Positions 61,625 through 64,000 of a DNA stretch of 64,000 nt are shown here, piece after piece. This stretch comes from Phycisphaerales bacterium (GTDB lineage Bacteria > Planctomycetota > Phycisphaerae > UBA1845 > Fen-1342): the NCBI GenBank assembly GCA_016710275.1, contig JADJXS010000001.1, positions 1,612,001-1,676,000 of the forward strand. Reading direction: 5' to 3'. The position numbers and the translations under genes are program-made. Position 1 is the first letter of the stretch. Each line of letters begins with the position of its first letter. The notes under the pieces were generated by a model. The model did no database searches. It was not told where the DNA came from and saw nothing but the letters and a program-made list of their open reading frames with translations.

Positions 61625-62989
61625 TCACGGGGCGGGGTCGTGCAGGGCGGCCTGTTCCGCCTTCGCAAAGCGCGCCGCCCATTCACCCGCCTGCTGCCGC
61701 AGCGCTTGCAGTTCTTCCCGCATCGCAGCCAGTTGATCCGGTGCAACGAGATCCGGACGGATGGCGGAAGCGCTCTGCGTCGGCGGGCGAAACGTCCCGT
61801 CGCGCAGCGATTTCGCGACGTCCAGATAGGCTTCGCGAAAAGGCGCTCCGCCGCGCACGCGTTCATAGGCGGCATCCGTCGCATAGAGTTCCGGGCGCAT
61901 GGCTGCGGCGATGCGCTCGGGGTGAATCTCGAAGCGCAGCACCACCTCGCGCGCGACGGTCAACATCTCCCCGATGTCGTGGACGGCCCGGATCACCGGC
62001 TCCTTCGTGAGCTGCAGGTCGCGGTGATAGCTCGACGGCAGCTTGGCGATGATCCACTCCAGCTCCGCCGGCCGCGCGCGCAGCCGCGCCGCGCGGGCGC
62101 GCAGCAACTCGACCACATCCGGGTTGCGCTTCTGCGGCATGATCGAAGAGCCGGTCGTGAGTGACTCCGGCAGGGAGAGGAATCCGTACTCCGGCGCGGA
62201 ATAGAGCAGCGCGTCCCATGCGAATTTTTCGACCACAGCGCCGCAGTCCGCCGCCAGGCGCGCCGCCAGCAATTCAAATCGCCCGCGGCGATTCTGTACG
62301 TCCGGCGCGCTGCGCTGCACGCGCGAGAAGCCCAGCAGCGCCGCCGTGAACCCCCGGTCCAGCGGCAGCGCCACGCCGAAACCCGCCCCCGTCCCCAGCG
62401 GGCAGGTGTCGAGCCGTCGCAGCACGTCCAGCGCGGCGGAGAGCTCGTCCAGCAGTGCTTCGGCATGGGCGGCCAGCCATTGGCCGATGCTCGACGGCAT
62501 GGCCGGCTGCATGTGCGTATAGCCCGGCAGCGGAATCGCACCGTCCGCGTCAATACGCGCCAGAATCGCATCGATGAGCGATGAAACCCGCTCGTGGACG
62601 CGCAGTACCTCGCTTCGCAGGTATAGGCGCATGGCGGCCGCCACCTGGTCATTTCGCGATCGGCCGGCATGGATCCGCCGGCCGGCGTCGCCGAGCGCGG
62701 CGGTCAGCGCCGCCTCGATGGCGGTATGTCCGTCCTCCTGTTCCGGAGAGATTGTGAATCGGCCGGCGAGCGCCGCCGCGTGAATTTCGCGTAGTCCGGA
62801 AAGGAGGGCGGTCAGATCAGAGGCGCTGAGCAGGCCGGCCTTGTGCAGCGTACGGGCGTGAGCGGCGGATGCGATGCAGTCGTGAGGGACGAGGGCTAGA
62901 TCGAGGGTCGGGTCGTCGCCGACGGTGAAGGAATGGACCAGCGCATCGAGCGGCGCCCCCTTGTCCCACAGCCGGATCGGCGCTGTCAT
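61625..62989 (-). CDS. argH: Argininosuccinate lyase
   Basis: 454 residues from ATG 62989 (MTAPIRLWDKG), with GGGAG upstream; a frame start further upstream is less likely. It splits argininosuccinate to arginine and fumarate. The signature GSSIMPQKRNPD is intact, as are RSRNDQVAAAMRLYLR and PGYTHMQPAMP. Length fits the family. Other arginine genes are not adjacent in the window. Confidence 0.95.
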   Translation of the reverse strand: MTAPIRLWDKGAPLDALVHSFTVGDDPTLDLALVPHDCIASAAHARTLHKAGLLSASDLTALLSGLREIHAAALAGRFTISPEQEDGHTAIEAALTAALGDAGRRIHAGRSRNDQVAAAMRLYLRSEVLRVHERVSSLIDAILARIDADGAIPLPGYTHMQPAMPSSIGQWLAAHAEALLDELSAALDVLRRLDTCPLGTGAGFGVALPLDRGFTAALLGFSRVQRSAPDVQNRRGRFELLAARLAADCGAVVEKFAWDALLYSAPEYGFLSLPESLTTGSSIMPQKRNPDVVELLRARAARLRARPAELEWIIAKLPSSYHRDLQLTKEPVIRAVHDIGEMLTVAREVVLRFEIHPERIAAAMRPELYATDAAYERVRGGAPFREAYLDVAKSLRDGTFRPPTQSASAIRPDLVAPDQLAAMREELQALRQQAGEWAARFAKAEQAALHDPAP

Positions 62990-63085
62990 GGCTGCGACAC
63001 TCCCGCTATTTCGCGACGAAATGCGCCAAATGGCGTTGAAATGCGCACCAGTGCGCAATCGTGCGCCGGAACGCATCGGTTTCCG

Positions 63086-64000
63086 TCAGAATGCAACCCG
63101 GATCTTGCCCTGCTGCCAGTCCTTGACCAGCACGATCATTTCCTGCACCAGTTCGCCGAACCGGCCGAAGGAAAGCACCGCCGCCTCGTAGAGCCGGTCG
63201 TCGCGCACCAGCTTGCCGAGCGTGCCTTCGCCGCGGGCGATGACCTGCGCGGCTTCGGTGAGGAAGTCGAGCATGCGGGTGGCGCGCTCCAGCCCGTCGG
63301 TCGCGGCGCGCGAAACGCGGTTGAGCTGATCGTCGAAGTTCTTCAGGGAATTCTGGCCGGCGGCGAGCGTCGTCTTCAGGTCGGTCATTACCGTCTTGGC
63401 CTCCGCCGCGGCTGCGCGGAGGTCGGCGGCCAATGCACGGGCGTCGGTGCTGGCGGCGGCGAAGTTATCGACGGCCAGGCGGACGTTGCTCTGCGTCTGC
63501 GCGTCGCCGAGCACCGTATTGAAATGGGCCAGGGATGCATCCAGCCGGGCCATGGCGCTGGAGAGGTTGCCCTGCGGCCCGCCGATGCGATCCACGTCCG
63601 TGGGTGCGCGGCGCTGCATGAGTTCGTGCATGTCGCGGAGCACGGGGGTGAGGGCGTCTGCGGCGGTGCCGATCTGCGTGGCGGTCAGCTCCAGCGAGTT
63701 GACCACTTTGGACGGGAAAACAGATTCCATCGCGGACGCCATCGTTCCGGGAATGGTGGCGCCCGGTTCCAGCGCCGGGCCGTCCAGCGGTCCCGGTATC
63801 AAGGCGATGGGCGGACGGCCCATTCCGAATCCGGGAGCGACGGTTTCTGCGCGGGTGCCCTCGGGGACGCGATAGCGGCGGTTGATCATGAGCGTGACGT
63901 TGACGCCGTCGCCGAAGCGGGCGGGGTCGAGGAAGCCGATCTCGTGCACGCGGCCGATGATCTGCCCATAGACCGTCACGGTGGTGCCGGTGCGGACGCC
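63086..64000 (-). CDS. MCE/MlaD-family protein (5' end outside window)
   Basis: The C-terminal 304 codons. The first part is an MCE domain (YGQIIGRVHEIGFLDP, RYRVPEGTRAETV), the lipid-binding module of Mla/Mce/Yrb ABC systems; the reading frame stays open to the window edge. The rest is a long helical region (about residues 100-240 of this part) as in Mce/PqiB substrate-binding proteins. Periplasmic, probably membrane-anchored by the missing N-terminus. The transport ATPase and permease are not in the window. Confidence 0.85.
   Translation of the reverse strand, partial: GVRTGTTVTVYGQIIGRVHEIGFLDPARFGDGVNVTLMINRRYRVPEGTRAETVAPGFGMGRPPIALIPGPLDGPALEPGATIPGTMASAMESVFPSKVVNSLELTATQIGTAADALTPVLRDMHELMQRRAPTDVDRIGGPQGNLSSAMARLDASLAHFNTVLGDAQTQSNVRLAVDNFAAASTDARALAADLRAAAAEAKTVMTDLKTTLAAGQNSLKNFDDQLNRVSRAATDGLERATRMLDFLTEAAQVIARGEGTLGKLVRDDRLYEAAVLSFGRFGELVQEMIVLVKDWQQGKIRVAF

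Noticed and set aside
1..64000. tRNA, rRNA or tmRNA genes
   Set aside because: All gaps above 60 bp were scanned by eye for TPsiC-like loops and acceptor stems; none fitted.
1..64000. Defence island, prophage or insertion sequence
   Set aside because: No transposase, integrase, restriction-modification, toxin-antitoxin or phage structural motif was seen, and composition is uniform.

Overview
The window is about 64 kb of high-GC chromosomal DNA from a bacterium that is most likely a planctomycete (Planctomycetota), possibly Phycisphaerae or an uncultured relative. This is an inference. It rests on secreted proteins ending in dockerin-type Ca-binding repeats, a PA14 plus DUF1080 protein, a DUF1573 protein, a PEP-CTERM protein, PKD/WD40 lipoproteins and an RNase E with a very long N-terminal extension. 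Coding density is high, codon use looks uniform, and I see no insertion sequence, prophage, CRISPR array, rRNA or tRNA. Several promoters read as TTGnnn, 15-18 bp, TAnnnT.

Layout. 1-2.3 kb: a truncated lipoprotein and a divergent beta-propeller/dockerin protein. 2.4-5.7 kb: the three-gene proton-translocating transhydrogenase operon (pntAA-pntAB-pntB), divergent from a MacB/LolD-type ABC ATPase and its large FtsX-family permease (5.8-9.5 kb). 9.6-13 kb: a TPR protein and two glycosyltransferases. 13.1-19.5 kb: valS, sat, ispE and frr. 19.6-21.5 kb: a terminator-bearing leader, a flavin-reductase-like gene and a serine acetyltransferase. 21.5-28.3 kb: one probable operon, hpf - EIIA - HPr - ptsI - TIGR03936 - rne - cysE, which joins ribosome hibernation, a permease-less phosphotransfer chain, RNA decay and cysteine synthesis. 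28.4-33.6 kb: a LacI-family regulator, a 1003-residue PKD/WD40 lipoprotein with a metzincin-like site lacking its catalytic Glu, and a CAP-domain lipoprotein. 33.8-37.4 kb: PDH E1-alpha, an O-methyltransferase and an HDOD-GGDEF protein. 37.7-44.2 kb: PA14-DUF1080, a large Ig/dockerin secreted protein and an unknown protein.

44.3-47 kb: a conserved hypothetical gene, a 14-bp tandem-repeat array lying just upstream of a good promoter, a small unknown protein translationally coupled to a FliA/WhiG-type sigma factor, and an HU-family protein. 47.3-52.7 kb: a LOG-family protein, a PEP-CTERM protein, an M28 peptidase coupled to a YeiH-type transporter. 52.7-58.1 kb: sucD, transketolase, an SDR epimerase and a DUF1573 protein. 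58.1-61.6 kb: a tightly overlapping photolyase / nitroreductase / membrane-protein operon, divergent from a stand-alone LigD phosphoesterase-like domain. 61.6-64 kb: argH and a truncated MCE/MlaD protein.

Most genes are core housekeeping. The parts that look least ordinary are the sigma-factor locus with its upstream repeats, the PTS-RNase E operon, the pseudo-metzincin lipoprotein and the attenuator-like leader before the flavin-reductase gene. Starts were chosen from Shine-Dalgarno matches and overlaps and differ in places from the longest possible reading frame.
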